NCBI GenBank assembly: GCA_045864775.1
Contig: BTVR01000001.1
Span: 558,001 to 622,000, forward strand
Direction of reading: 5' to 3'
Origin: Macondimonas sp045864775
GTDB lineage: Bacteria; Pseudomonadota; Gammaproteobacteria; UBA5335
DNA length: 64,000 nucleotides
Shown here piece by piece: positions 27,864 to 36,775 of this stretch. A program made the position numbers and the translations under genes. The notes beneath the pieces are model-generated. The model searched no databases. It saw nothing but the letters and a program-made list of their open reading frames with translations, and was not told the origin of the DNA. How positions within the stretch are numbered: the stretch's first letter is position 1; each line of letters starts with the position of its first letter.

Positions 27864-28642
27864 TGGCTCAGCGACCCATCACCCTCACCGTGATCGCCGA
27901 CATGCTGGCCGGCCTGGGGCGGAGTACCCTGTTCCTGCTGCGGATCCTGGCGGGACTGCCTTCGCTGGTGTTGCGCCCCAGCCTCGTCGTCCAGCAGCTC
28001 TACGCCGTGGGCGTGCTGTCACTGATCATCATCATCGTCTCGGGCACCTTCGTCGGCATGGTGCTGGGACTGCAGGGCTACAACACGCTGCGGAACTTCG
28101 GCGCCGCCGAATCCCTCGGCGTCATCGTGGCCCTGTCGCTGTTGCGGGAACTGGGCCCGGTGGTCACCGGGCTGCTGTTCGCCGGCCGTGCCGGTTCGGC
28201 CATGGCGGCCGAGATCGGCTTGATGCGCGCAACCGAGCAACTCTCGGCGATGGAGATGATGGCCGTCGATCCGGTGCGCCGCGTGGTCGCCCCGCGCTTC
28301 CTGGCCGGGCTGCTGTCCATGCCCCTGCTGTCGGCCATCTTCACGGCGCTGGGGATCTACGGCGGCTATCTGGTGGGTGTGGAATTGCTCGGCGTCGACG
28401 CCGGGGCTTACTGGGGGCAAATCCAGAACGCGGCAACCTTCGAGGACGACGTGCTCAACGGCATCATCAAAAGCCTCGTTTTCGGCATCGTCGTGAGCTG
28501 GATCGCCGTCTACCAGGGCTATCATGCCCAGCCGACTTCCGAAGGCGTGAGCCGCGCCACGACCAGTACCGTGGTCGTTTCGTCGCTGGCGATCCTGGGC
28601 CTCGACTTCGTTCTGACCGGCCTTATGTTCACGGGAGATTGA
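27863..28642 (+). CDS. mlaE: Phospholipid transport permease MlaE
   Basis: Integral membrane permease of the MlaFEDB complex (DUF140/permease family). 259 residues with several hydrophobic helices, including LIIIIVSGTFVGMVLGLQGY and LLRELGPVVTGLLFAGR, and the conserved cytoplasmic EIGLMRATEQLSAMEMM loop that contacts MlaF. GGGAGG lies 9 bases upstream of the ATG. Confidence 0.95.
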   Translation: MAQRPITLTVIADMLAGLGRSTLFLLRILAGLPSLVLRPSLVVQQLYAVGVLSLIIIIVSGTFVGMVLGLQGYNTLRNFGAAESLGVIVALSLLRELGPVVTGLLFAGRAGSAMAAEIGLMRATEQLSAMEMMAVDPVRRVVAPRFLAGLLSMPLLSAIFTALGIYGGYLVGVELLGVDAGAYWGQIQNAATFEDDVLNGIIKSLVFGIVVSWIAVYQGYHAQPTSEGVSRATTSTVVVSSLAILGLDFVLTGLMFTGD

Positions 28643-28643
28643 C

Positions 28644-29117
28644 ATGAACCAGACCCGCCTGATGGAACTGGTGGTGGGGCTTTTCGTATGCCTGGGCCTC
28701 GCCGCCATTTTCCTGCTCACCCTGCAGGTCAGCACGAGCAGCGACCTGGAGCGGAAGGACGCCTATGCGATCAAGGCGCGTTTCGACAACGTGGGCAGCC
28801 TGCGCGTGCGCGCGCCGGTGACGCTGGCGGGCGTCCGGATCGGCCGGGTGACTGCCGTCGACGTCGACCCGGAGACTTTTCAGGCCGAGGTCGAAATCTC
28901 CATCGATCGGCGCTACGACAAGCTGCCGACCGACAGCAGCGCAGCCATCCAGACCGCCGGCATCCTGGGTGAACAGTACATCGCCTTGCAACCCGGCGGC
29001 GCTCTGGACAGTCTAAAAGCCGGCGACCGCATCGGTTTCACCCAGTCGGCCATCGTGCTGGAAAATCTGATCGGGCGTTTCCTCACCCAGACCGGCAATG
29101 AATCGGAAAACAAATGA
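28644..29117 (+). CDS. mlaD: Phospholipid transport substrate-binding protein MlaD
   Basis: 157 residues: one N-terminal transmembrane anchor (about 8-27) and a single MCE domain, seen in ARFDNVGSLRVRAPVTLAGVRIGRVTAVDV. MlaD forms a hexameric ring in the periplasm through which lipid passes. It starts one base after mlaE. Confidence 0.94.
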   Translation: MNQTRLMELVVGLFVCLGLAAIFLLTLQVSTSSDLERKDAYAIKARFDNVGSLRVRAPVTLAGVRIGRVTAVDVDPETFQAEVEISIDRRYDKLPTDSSAAIQTAGILGEQYIALQPGGALDSLKAGDRIGFTQSAIVLENLIGRFLTQTGNESENK

Positions 29118-29146
29118 TGCCCCCGTCCAGAATGGAGATCGCCGTC

Positions 29147-29779
29147 ATGCGCACCGTGCTTGCCTTGCTGATCCTGTCTCTGTCCGCCCCGGTGTGGGCG
29201 CAGGATCCGCTCAGGACCGACAATCCCTCGCAGTTCATCCAGACCTTGATGGACCAGGTTCTGGGGCGCATCAAGGCCGAGCGGCCGCGCCTGCAGAACG
29301 ATCGCGGGGCCCTGCGTCAGCTGGTCAACGAAGGCATCCTGCCCCACGCCGACTTCCGGACCACCTCGCGTCTGGTACTGGGGCCGGTGTGGAATCAGGC
29401 ATCGGATGCCCAGAAAACGGCATTCATGGATGCGTTTCAGGACATGCTGATGCGCACCTACGCCGATGCCCTGCTCTCCTATGACGACCAGCCGATCCAA
29501 GTGAAACGGCCAACCAGCGGCTATTTCGATTGGGACAAGGCGGTGCCGACGGAGATCGTGATGAAGGACGGCCGCCCGGTCCAGGTCAAGTACTACCTCT
29601 ATCTCAACCCGCAGGGCGAATGGAAGGTGTACGACGTCGTGGCCGAGAACGTCAGCTTCATCATGAGCTACCGCACCGTTCTGCAGGACGACGCCCGCCG
29701 CCTGGGCCTGGACGGACTGATCCAGAAGATGCGGACCCAGACGATTCCTGCGACGCAAACGAATGTCCAGAAAAGCTGA
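29147..29779 (+). CDS. mlaC: Periplasmic phospholipid carrier MlaC
   Basis: Soluble lipid shuttle (Ttg2D family) between MlaD and the outer-membrane MlaA. From ATG 29147, with GGAG nine bases upstream, it has 210 residues and a clear signal peptide (MRTVLALLILSLSAPVWAQ). The mature part has the family sequences LPHADFRTTSRLVLG and EWKVYDVVAENVSF. An ATG at 29114 overlapping the mlaD stop would only lengthen the signal peptide's n-region and is an alternative. Confidence 0.93.
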   Translation: MRTVLALLILSLSAPVWAQDPLRTDNPSQFIQTLMDQVLGRIKAERPRLQNDRGALRQLVNEGILPHADFRTTSRLVLGPVWNQASDAQKTAFMDAFQDMLMRTYADALLSYDDQPIQVKRPTSGYFDWDKAVPTEIVMKDGRPVQVKYYLYLNPQGEWKVYDVVAENVSFIMSYRTVLQDDARRLGLDGLIQKMRTQTIPATQTNVQKS

Positions 29780-30101
29780 TTCCCCCCAAGGCATCGCATT
29801 GACCTGCGAGCGCGAGGGGGACGTGGTTGGCGTGAGCGGCGAGTTGAGCTTCGCCTCGGCCCATCGCGGGATCGAGGCGTTCCGTCCCCATTGTCTCCCC
29901 ACGAACGGGACGGCTCTGACGCTCGACCTGTCCGCCGTGACGCGCACCGATAGCGGCGGGCTGGCACTTTTATTGCAGTGGAAGCGGATGGCGCATGCTG
30001 CGGGCCGTCCGATCCGGTTTCTCGGGCTGCCGGAACAGACACGCAACCTGGCCGCCGTGTTCGGCATCGCCGACCTGCTCGGCTCAAGCAACACCAGCTG
30101 A
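29763..30101 (+). CDS. mlaB: STAS-domain protein MlaB
   Basis: Cytoplasmic STAS protein of 112 residues that binds and supports MlaF. The STAS core LTLDLSAVTRTDSGGLALLLQW is recognisable. It overlaps the end of mlaC by 17 bases and closes the operon; ppc begins 53 bases later. Neither mlaA nor bolA/murA, which follow in some relatives, is present here. Confidence 0.87.
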   Translation: MSRKADSPQGIALTCEREGDVVGVSGELSFASAHRGIEAFRPHCLPTNGTALTLDLSAVTRTDSGGLALLLQWKRMAHAAGRPIRFLGLPEQTRNLAAVFGIADLLGSSNTS

Positions 30102-30154
30102 TCCGGTCCGCCATTCCCGGATCAGGATCTCGCTCCACCATCCGGGAGGTAGCA

Positions 30155-32860
30155 ATGACCGACGTCTCCGTTCCCGAGGCAGATCCCATCCAGGCGCTGC
30201 TGGCCGACATGGAGACCCTGCGCGCCTTGCTGGAGGAAACCCTGCGGGAGCAGACCGGCTGGCCGCTGGTGGAACGGTTCCAGGAGGCGCACCGGCTCGG
30301 CGAGGCGCGCCGCGACGGCTCCGGCGATGCCGAACAGCAACTCTGCACCGGGCTGGCCGCGCTGTCGACGAGCGAGGCGGTCGAGTTCACCTACGCTTTT
30401 TCGTCGTTTTTCCAGTCGGTGAACATCGCCGAAAAGGTGCACCGCCTGCGGCGGCGGCGGCATTATGCCCGCGAATTGACCACGCCCCAGCCCGAGAGCC
30501 TGCTCGACATGGTCACGCGCCTGCGCGAGGCGGGATTGTCGCTGACCGATCTCGATGCCCTGCTGCAGCGCCTGTGGGTGGAGCCGGTCTTCACCGCCCA
30601 TCCGACCGAGGCGAGACGACGCACCCTGCTGCAGAAACAGCAATGGATCGCTCAACGTCTGGTCGAACGGCTCAATCCCAACCTCACGCCGCAGGAATCC
30701 GCCGGCATCCTCGAAAACATTCACATGCACCTGACCGCGGCGTGGCAGACCGATAGCGATCCCGACGTCCGCCCCACGGTCGACGACGAACACGAGCATG
30801 TGCTGTTCTTCCTGTTGCAGGTGATCTACCGCGTCGTCCCGGCCTTTTATGAGGAATTGGAGGCGGCGGTCCGCCAGGTCTACGGTCCGCCCGCACAGGG
30901 CTATGTGTCCCACCCGTTGTTGCGTTTTGCTTCCTGGGTCGGCGGCGACATGGATGGCAATCCCAACGTCTCCGCCGCCACCATCCGGCGCGTACTGGAA
31001 CGCCAGCGCGGCGAGATCCTGGCCCGTTACCGCGGCGAATTGAATGAACTGTATCGCGAACTCAGCCAATCGCTGACGCGGGTCGGCATCAGCGACGCCC
31101 TCCAGCACCGCATCGACGCCTACGGCGACCAATTCCCCGAGCGGCTGGCCAGCATCGCCCCGCGCCACCGCGCCATGCCCTATCGCGTGATGCTGCGGCT
31201 GATGGACGCCCGCCTCGCCGCCACGCTGCGCGACACCGAGGGCGCCTATCCCGATGCCGCGGCGTTTCTGGATGATATCCGGCTCATGGCGGACAGCCTG
31301 GAGGCGAACAAGGGCCGTCATGCGGGCCTGTTTCTGGTGCAGCGGCTGTTGCGCCGCGTCGAAACCTTCGGTTTTCACGCCATGACACTCGATGTGCGAC
31401 AGGACAGCCTGGTGCATCGCCGCGTCATCGGCCAGTGCCTGGGGCTGGCCGACTGGCTGGACCGCCCCGCCGAGGAGCGTCTGGTGGTATTGCGGCGCGC
31501 GCTGGTGAGCGCCGATCCGCCGCGCATCCCGGCCGATGCCGAGGTCGAGCAGACCCTGGCCGTGTTTCAGGCCATCCGTGAGGTCCGCAGCCGGCACGGA
31601 CAGAGCGCCATCGGCCCTTACATCATCAGCATGACGCAGGGTGCCGACGACATCCTCTCGGTCCTGCTGCTGGCGCGCTGGGCCGGCCTCGGCCGGGACG
31701 GCGAGGTGCCGCTGGACGTGGCGCCGCTGTTCGAGACCATCGGCGATCTGGATCACGGTCCCGGCATCATGACCGCGCTGTTCGACGAACCCGTCTATCG
31801 CGCCCACCTCGAGCATCGCCACCGACGCCAGATCATCATGCTCGGCTATTCCGACAGCAACAAGGACGGCGGCTTTGCCTGTTCCCGCTGGAGCGTGCAG
31901 CGGGCGCAAGGGACATTCGTCGAGGTGGCGGCGGCGGCCGGCGTGGAACTCACCCTGTTTCACGGTCGGGGCGGCACGGTCAGCCGCGGCGGCGGCAAGA
32001 CCCACAAGGCGGTTCTGTCCTCACCACCCGGCGCGGTGGCCGGTCATCTCCGGGTCACCGAACAGGGCGAGATCATCAACGAGAAGTTCGGCTTGCGCGG
32101 CATCGCCATCCGCACGCTGGAACAGACCGTCAGTGCCGTCGCGCTCGCGACCGCACAGCCGGGTCCCGCCGACGACGACCTGCGCCGGGCGGTCATGGAG
32201 CGGATCTCGGCCGAAAGCCGCCTGCGTTACCGGGAACTCGTCGACCATCCCGACTTCATGACCTTCTTCCGCCATGCCACACCCATCGACGTCATCGAAC
32301 GCATGCAGATCGGTTCGCGGCCGGCCTCGCGTCGCCAGATGGCCGGCGTCAAGGATCTGCGTGCCATCCCGTGGGTGTTCTCCTGGTCGCAAAATCGGTA
32401 TCTCTTCACCGGCTGGTACGGGCTCGGCCACGGCCTGCACGCTGCGATGGCCGAGTTCGGCGAGGACACGCTGTCCGCTCTGGCGCGCGACTGGCTGTTC
32501 TTCGGCAACCTGCTGGATGACGCCGAGATGGTGCTGATCAAGGCGGATCTGGGCATCGCCGAACGTTATGCGCAGCTCGTCCCCACCTCAGCCAGCCATC
32601 TGACCGGCCGGATCCGCGCCGCCTACGACGACACGGTGGCGGCCGTGTTCCGGCTCAAGGGCACCCGCGTGCTGTTGGAACAGGACCGCATCCTGCAGCG
32701 CTCGATTCGCACGCGCAATCCCTATCTCGACCCCGTCAGCCTGCTGCAGGTCGAACTGCTGGCTCGCTGGCGCGCGGGCGATCGGCAGGACGACGCCCTG
32801 TTCCGCGCCTTGGTGATCACCGTGAACGCCATCTCGCTCGGGCTGCAGAACACGGGTTGA
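30155..32860 (+). CDS. ppc: Phosphoenolpyruvate carboxylase
   Basis: Carboxylates PEP to oxaloacetate to refill the TCA cycle. 901 residues from ATG 30155, which follows GGGAGG. Catalytic motifs are VFTAHPTEARRRTLL, the phosphate-binding LGYSDSNKDGG and FHGRGGTVSRGGG, and near the C-terminus LGLQNTG, the conserved allosteric tail. It is last in the plus-strand block and is closed by a bidirectional terminator. Confidence 0.97.
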   Translation: MTDVSVPEADPIQALLADMETLRALLEETLREQTGWPLVERFQEAHRLGEARRDGSGDAEQQLCTGLAALSTSEAVEFTYAFSSFFQSVNIAEKVHRLRRRRHYARELTTPQPESLLDMVTRLREAGLSLTDLDALLQRLWVEPVFTAHPTEARRRTLLQKQQWIAQRLVERLNPNLTPQESAGILENIHMHLTAAWQTDSDPDVRPTVDDEHEHVLFFLLQVIYRVVPAFYEELEAAVRQVYGPPAQGYVSHPLLRFASWVGGDMDGNPNVSAATIRRVLERQRGEILARYRGELNELYRELSQSLTRVGISDALQHRIDAYGDQFPERLASIAPRHRAMPYRVMLRLMDARLAATLRDTEGAYPDAAAFLDDIRLMADSLEANKGRHAGLFLVQRLLRRVETFGFHAMTLDVRQDSLVHRRVIGQCLGLADWLDRPAEERLVVLRRALVSADPPRIPADAEVEQTLAVFQAIREVRSRHGQSAIGPYIISMTQGADDILSVLLLARWAGLGRDGEVPLDVAPLFETIGDLDHGPGIMTALFDEPVYRAHLEHRHRRQIIMLGYSDSNKDGGFACSRWSVQRAQGTFVEVAAAAGVELTLFHGRGGTVSRGGGKTHKAVLSSPPGAVAGHLRVTEQGEIINEKFGLRGIAIRTLEQTVSAVALATAQPGPADDDLRRAVMERISAESRLRYRELVDHPDFMTFFRHATPIDVIERMQIGSRPASRRQMAGVKDLRAIPWVFSWSQNRYLFTGWYGLGHGLHAAMAEFGEDTLSALARDWLFFGNLLDDAEMVLIKADLGIAERYAQLVPTSASHLTGRIRAAYDDTVAAVFRLKGTRVLLEQDRILQRSIRTRNPYLDPVSLLQVELLARWRAGDRQDDALFRALVITVNAISLGLQNTG

Positions 32861-32885
32861 TGCGCCGCTGCAATCTTCGCAGTGC

Positions 32886-32918
32886 AAAAAAAAACGCCGC
32901 TCGAAAGCGGCGTTTTAT
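32886..32918. terminator. Bidirectional terminator between ppc and pnp
   Basis: AAAACGCCGC (32891-32900) pairs perfectly with GCGGCGTTTT (32907-32916) around a 6-base loop. An A-run on the left and a T-run on the right let it work for ppc (plus) and for pnp (minus). Confidence 0.85.
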
Positions 32919-32935
32919 TCCATCGTCAAACAGAC

Positions 32936-35023
32936 TCACTCGGGCGCGTTGATCGCCTTCATGCTGAGACGGATGCGACCCTGGCGATCCACTTCCAGGA
33001 CCTTCACATCGACCGCATCGCCTTCTTTCAGCTTGTCGCTGACCCGCTCCACGCGCTCATCGGAGATCTGGGAGATGTGCACCAGGCCGTCGCGGCCGGG
33101 AAGAATGGTGACGAACGCACCGAAGTCCATCAGCTTGCTGACCCGACCCTGATACACCTTGCCGACCTCCACATCCGCGGTGATCAGTTCGATGCGCTGA
33201 CGCGCGGCCTCCGCGTCGGCCCGGTCGACCGAGGCGATCTTGACCGTGCCGTCGTCGGTGATGTCGATCGTGGTGCGCGTCTCCTCGGTGATCTGGCGGA
33301 TCGTGGCGCCGCCCTTGCCGATCACGTCGCGGATCTTCTCCGGGTTGATGTGCATGGTCAGGATACGCGGCGCCCACTCCGACATTTCCTCACGCGAGCG
33401 ATCGATGACCTTGGCCATCTCCCCGAGGATGTGCAGGCGGCCTTCACGCGCCTGATCCAGCGCCGCCGACATGATCTCGCGGGTGATGCCGTTGATCTTG
33501 ATGTCCATCTGCAGCGCGCTGACGCCACGCTCGCTGCCGGCGACCTTGAAGTCCATGTCGCCCAGATGGTCCTCGTCACCGAGGATGTCGGAAATCACGG
33601 CAAACCGGTCGCCGTCCTTGATCAGCCCCATGGCGATCCCGGCGGCCGGTGCCTTGACCGGCACGCCCGCGTCCATCAGCGACAGGCTCGAGCCACAGAC
33701 GCTGGCCATCGAGCTCGAGCCGTTGGACTCGGTGATCTCCGACACCACGCGGATGGTATAGGGGAAGCTGCTCATGTCGGGCAGGATGGCTTCGATGGCG
33801 CGGCGCGCCAAGCGGCCATGGCCGATTTCGCGGCGCTTGGGCGAGCCCATGAAACCGGTTTCGCCGACGCTGTAGGGGGGGAAGTTGTAGTGGAGCATGA
33901 ATGGCTCCTTGCGCTCGCCCTCGATGGCGTCGATGACCTGTGCGTCCCGCGCGGTGCCCAAGGTCGTGACCACGATGGCCTGGGTCTCGCCACGGGTGAA
34001 CAGCGCCGAGCCGTGGGTACGCGGCAGGATGCCGACTTCGATGCTGATCGGCCGCACAGTGCGGAGATCGCGCCCATCGATGCGCGGCGCGCCGCTCAGG
34101 ATCCGTTCGCGGACGATGCGCATTTCCAGATCGGCAAAGGCTTTCTTGACAGCGGCTTCGGTGAACACGCCCTCGTTGATCACGAGCTCGGTCACCGCGC
34201 GTTGGCGCAGCTCCGCCACGGCGGCCTGACGCGCCTGCTTCTCCGACACGCTGTAGGCCTGACTGAGCGCACTTTCGACCAGCGCCGAGACGGCGGCGAT
34301 CACGGACTCGTCGGCCTTGTGCGGCTGCCAGTCCCAAGCCGGCTTGCCGGCCTCGGCCGCAAACTCCTGAATCGCGCGCACGGCGGCCTGCATCTGCTCA
34401 TGGCCGAACAGGACGGCGCCGAGCATGACCGATTCGGGCAGCTCGCGGGCGCCGGATTCCACCATCAGCACGGCCTGCTCGGTGCCAGCCACCACCAGAT
34501 CCAGATCGGACCGCTCGAGCTGGCGACCGGTGGGGTTCAGCACATACGCGCCATTGATGTACCCCACCCGCGCAGCGCCCAAGGGTCCCTGGAACGGAAT
34601 GCCCGAGATGGCAAGCGCGGCGGAAGCGCCCAGCAGGGCCGGAATGTCGGGATCGATGTCCGGATTGAGCGACTTGACGGTGGCGATGACCTGGACTTCG
34701 TGATGGAAGCCCTTGGGAAACAGGGGCCGTAGCGGGCGGTCGATGAGGCGAGAGGTGAGCACTTCCTTTTCAGACGGGCGCCCTTCGCGCTTGAAGAACC
34801 CGCCCGGGATGCGGCCGGCGGCGTAAGTGCGCTCCTGGTAATTGACGGTGAGCGGCAGGAAATCGACGCCTGGCGAGGGCTCCGTCCGGCCCACGACGGT
34901 CACCAGGACGACGGTATCGGCCATGCTGACCAGCACCGCGCCCGTCGCCTGTCGGGCAATACGCCCGGTCTCCAGCGTGACCTCATGCTCGCCGTACTGA
35001 AATCGTTTTACAGTGATTGTCAC
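32936..35023 (-). CDS. pnp: Polyribonucleotide nucleotidyltransferase (PNPase)
   Basis: Phosphorolytic 3'-5' exoribonuclease of the RNA degradosome. 695 residues: two RNase PH domains (about 10-230 and 310-540) separated by a helical domain, then KH (IRDVIGKGGATIRQ, near 565) and S1 (GRVSKLMDFGAFVTILPG, about 630-690). The active-site region includes FTRGETQAIV and SDILGDEDHLGDMD. GTG 35023 is the start, with GGAAG just before. It follows rpsO by 56 bases, the usual rpsO-pnp order. Confidence 0.97.
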   Translation of the reverse strand: MTITVKRFQYGEHEVTLETGRIARQATGAVLVSMADTVVLVTVVGRTEPSPGVDFLPLTVNYQERTYAAGRIPGGFFKREGRPSEKEVLTSRLIDRPLRPLFPKGFHHEVQVIATVKSLNPDIDPDIPALLGASAALAISGIPFQGPLGAARVGYINGAYVLNPTGRQLERSDLDLVVAGTEQAVLMVESGARELPESVMLGAVLFGHEQMQAAVRAIQEFAAEAGKPAWDWQPHKADESVIAAVSALVESALSQAYSVSEKQARQAAVAELRQRAVTELVINEGVFTEAAVKKAFADLEMRIVRERILSGAPRIDGRDLRTVRPISIEVGILPRTHGSALFTRGETQAIVVTTLGTARDAQVIDAIEGERKEPFMLHYNFPPYSVGETGFMGSPKRREIGHGRLARRAIEAILPDMSSFPYTIRVVSEITESNGSSSMASVCGSSLSLMDAGVPVKAPAAGIAMGLIKDGDRFAVISDILGDEDHLGDMDFKVAGSERGVSALQMDIKINGITREIMSAALDQAREGRLHILGEMAKVIDRSREEMSEWAPRILTMHINPEKIRDVIGKGGATIRQITEETRTTIDITDDGTVKIASVDRADAEAARQRIELITADVEVGKVYQGRVSKLMDFGAFVTILPGRDGLVHISQISDERVERVSDKLKEGDAVDVKVLEVDRQGRIRLSMKAINAPE

Positions 35024-35079
35024 AGTGCTTCCTTACCGACCCGACTCTGGATGAATTGCCGCTGCGATGCGGACCAACC

Positions 35080-35349
35080 TCAACGGCGCAGACCCAACCG
35101 GCCGATCAGGTCCTGGTAGCGTGCCGCGTCGGTCTTCTTCAGGTAATCCAGCAGTTTGCGGCGCTGGCTGACCAGCTTGAGCAGCCCGCGGCGCGAGTGG
35201 TGATCCTGTTTGTGAACCGCGAAATGCCCGGTCAGATGTTCGATGCGCTGGGTCAGCAACGCCACCTGTACTTCCGAGGATCCGGTGTCGCGGGCATCGC
35301 GCTGATAACCGGCAACGACTTCGGCCTTGGTCTGGTCTGAAAGAGACAT
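35080..35349 (-). CDS. rpsO: 30S ribosomal protein S15
   Basis: Binds 16S rRNA early in assembly of the small-subunit platform. 89 residues of the standard length, with the conserved DTGSSEVQVALLTQRI and the RNA-binding KQDHHSRRGLLKLVSQRRKLL. GAGGAG precedes the ATG. Its own promoter lies in the gap after truB. In E. coli S15 represses its own mRNA; no such structure is evident here. Confidence 0.98.
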   Translation of the reverse strand: MSLSDQTKAEVVAGYQRDARDTGSSEVQVALLTQRIEHLTGHFAVHKQDHHSRRGLLKLVSQRRKLLDYLKKTDAARYQDLIGRLGLRR

Positions 35350-35392
35350 GTGACAAAACTCCTCAATGCGATTTCTTCGCTACAAACGTTTG

Positions 35393-35422
35393 ATTTTAAC
35401 TTTTCTCATGCCTTCGCAACAA
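35393..35422 (-). promoter_or_regulatory. Promoter of rpsO-pnp
   Basis: Minus strand: TTGTTG (35422-35417), 18-base spacer, TAAAAT (35398-35393). A perfect 10-base palindrome, CAAACGTTTG (35383-35392), begins immediately downstream and covers the predicted start point, so it could be an operator. The leader would be about 35 bases. Confidence 0.5.
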
Positions 35423-35446
35423 GCCGCCGGGCTGCGCCGTCCCCGC

Positions 35447-36385
35447 TCAGGCCTGCATCATCCGCCGCGGCGCGCAGCGTCCGTCCGGCAGCATCTCGCC
35501 CATGCCGAGGAAGCGCTGCCCGGGTCCATACAGCCGCACGGTGGCGCCCGCAGGCTCGGTACTGGGCACGCTCACGGCATTGCCCTGTCCAAGATAAAAC
35601 GCCAGCGCCTCGTTCACGGCCAGAGCGGGATAGTGGCGCAGCGCCGTATCCAGGGGCATCAGCAGCGCATCCAGCGCGGCGAGCGATCCTGCTTCGGCGC
35701 AGCGCTGCAGCGCGGTCATGTCATGGCAGCCGTCGTCGAGCGCAAAGGGTCCGAGCGTCACGCGGCGCAGGGCATGCACGTGCGCAACAGTACCGAGCGC
35801 CGTCGCCACATCCTCCACGAGGGTCCGCACGTAGGTGCCCTTGCTGCACCGAACGTGCAAGGTCGCGTCCGCGCCGGATTGCGACAGCACACTTGCGGCG
35901 TGGATGCGAACCCGGCGCGGCGGGCGCTCGACTTCCTTGCCCTGCCGGGCCAGTCGATAGAGCCGCTCGCCCCCGTGCTTCAGCGCCGAATACATGGGCG
36001 GAATCTGGTCGATCTCGCCGATGAAGCGCTCCAGCACGACTGGCAAGGACACCAGACGGTCGGCATCGATCGGGCCGGTCTCCACGACCTCGCCTTCGCG
36101 ATCCCCGGTGGTCGTGCGCGCCCCGAACCGGCACACGACCTCGTAGCTTTTGTCGGCATCGAGCAGATAGCCGCAGACTTTGGTCGCCTGCCCGAAGCAC
36201 AGTGGCAGAAGGCCGGTCGCCAAGGGATCGAGGCTGCCGGTATGGCCGCCTTTCGCCGCACCGTAAAGCCAGCGCACCTGCTGCAGCGCCTTGTTGCTGG
36301 ACACGCCCAAAGGCTTGTCGAGCAGGAGGATGCCGTCGACCTCCCGCCGCTTGCGTGCCGCCCGCACGGCGTGGGCGGTGTTCAT
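35447..36385 (-). CDS. truB: tRNA pseudouridine(55) synthase
   Basis: Forms pseudouridine 55 in the T loop of tRNAs. 312 residues with the catalytic aspartate D53 in GGHTGSLDPLATG, the SYE motif as DADKSYEVV, and the C-terminal RCSKGTYVRTLVEDV. The ATG overlaps the rbfA stop as ATGA. The order rbfA-truB-rpsO-pnp is standard. Confidence 0.97.
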   Translation of the reverse strand: MNTAHAVRAARKRREVDGILLLDKPLGVSSNKALQQVRWLYGAAKGGHTGSLDPLATGLLPLCFGQATKVCGYLLDADKSYEVVCRFGARTTTGDREGEVVETGPIDADRLVSLPVVLERFIGEIDQIPPMYSALKHGGERLYRLARQGKEVERPPRRVRIHAASVLSQSGADATLHVRCSKGTYVRTLVEDVATALGTVAHVHALRRVTLGPFALDDGCHDMTALQRCAEAGSLAALDALLMPLDTALRHYPALAVNEALAFYLGQGNAVSVPSTEPAGATVRLYGPGQRFLGMGEMLPDGRCAPRRMMQA

Positions 36386-36774
36386 GGCGATTCCGTGTCC
36401 TCCGCCCCGTCGGCACGCTGATCGTCGGCTGCCCGCGCCTTGGCGATCAACGCGTCCATGCGCTGGCCATGATCCAGCACTTCGTCATATTGGAAATGCA
36501 GATGCGGAATGGCCCGCAGACGCAGCCGCCGACCCAGCAGTCCCTGCAGCAGACGAGCCGAGTGCTGCAGGATCGCCAGCTTTTCCTCGAGGCCGGTGAC
36601 GCGCCCGAGGAATGAGACGAACACGGTCGCATGGGACAGATCCCGCGCCACCTTGACCTCGGTCACCGTCACTGGCCCCAGGCGCGGATCCTTGACCTCG
36701 TCGCGGATCAGCTCGCTCAGTTCCTGGCGCAGCTGCTCCGCCACCCGCAGGGTGCGCGAAAAATCCTTGGGCAT
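36382..36774 (-). CDS. rbfA: Ribosome-binding factor A
   Basis: KH-like protein that matures the 16S rRNA 5' end on 30S particles. 130 residues from ATG 36774; the family start FSRTLRVAEQLRQELSELI and DPRLGPVTVTEVKVARDLS are clear. The start lies one base after the infB stop and the end overlaps truB by 4 bases. A longer in-frame upstream start is rejected because it would run into infB without homology. Confidence 0.95.
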   Translation of the reverse strand: MPKDFSRTLRVAEQLRQELSELIRDEVKDPRLGPVTVTEVKVARDLSHATVFVSFLGRVTGLEEKLAILQHSARLLQGLLGRRLRLRAIPHLHFQYDEVLDHGQRMDALIAKARAADDQRADGAEDTESP

Positions 36775-36775
36775 G

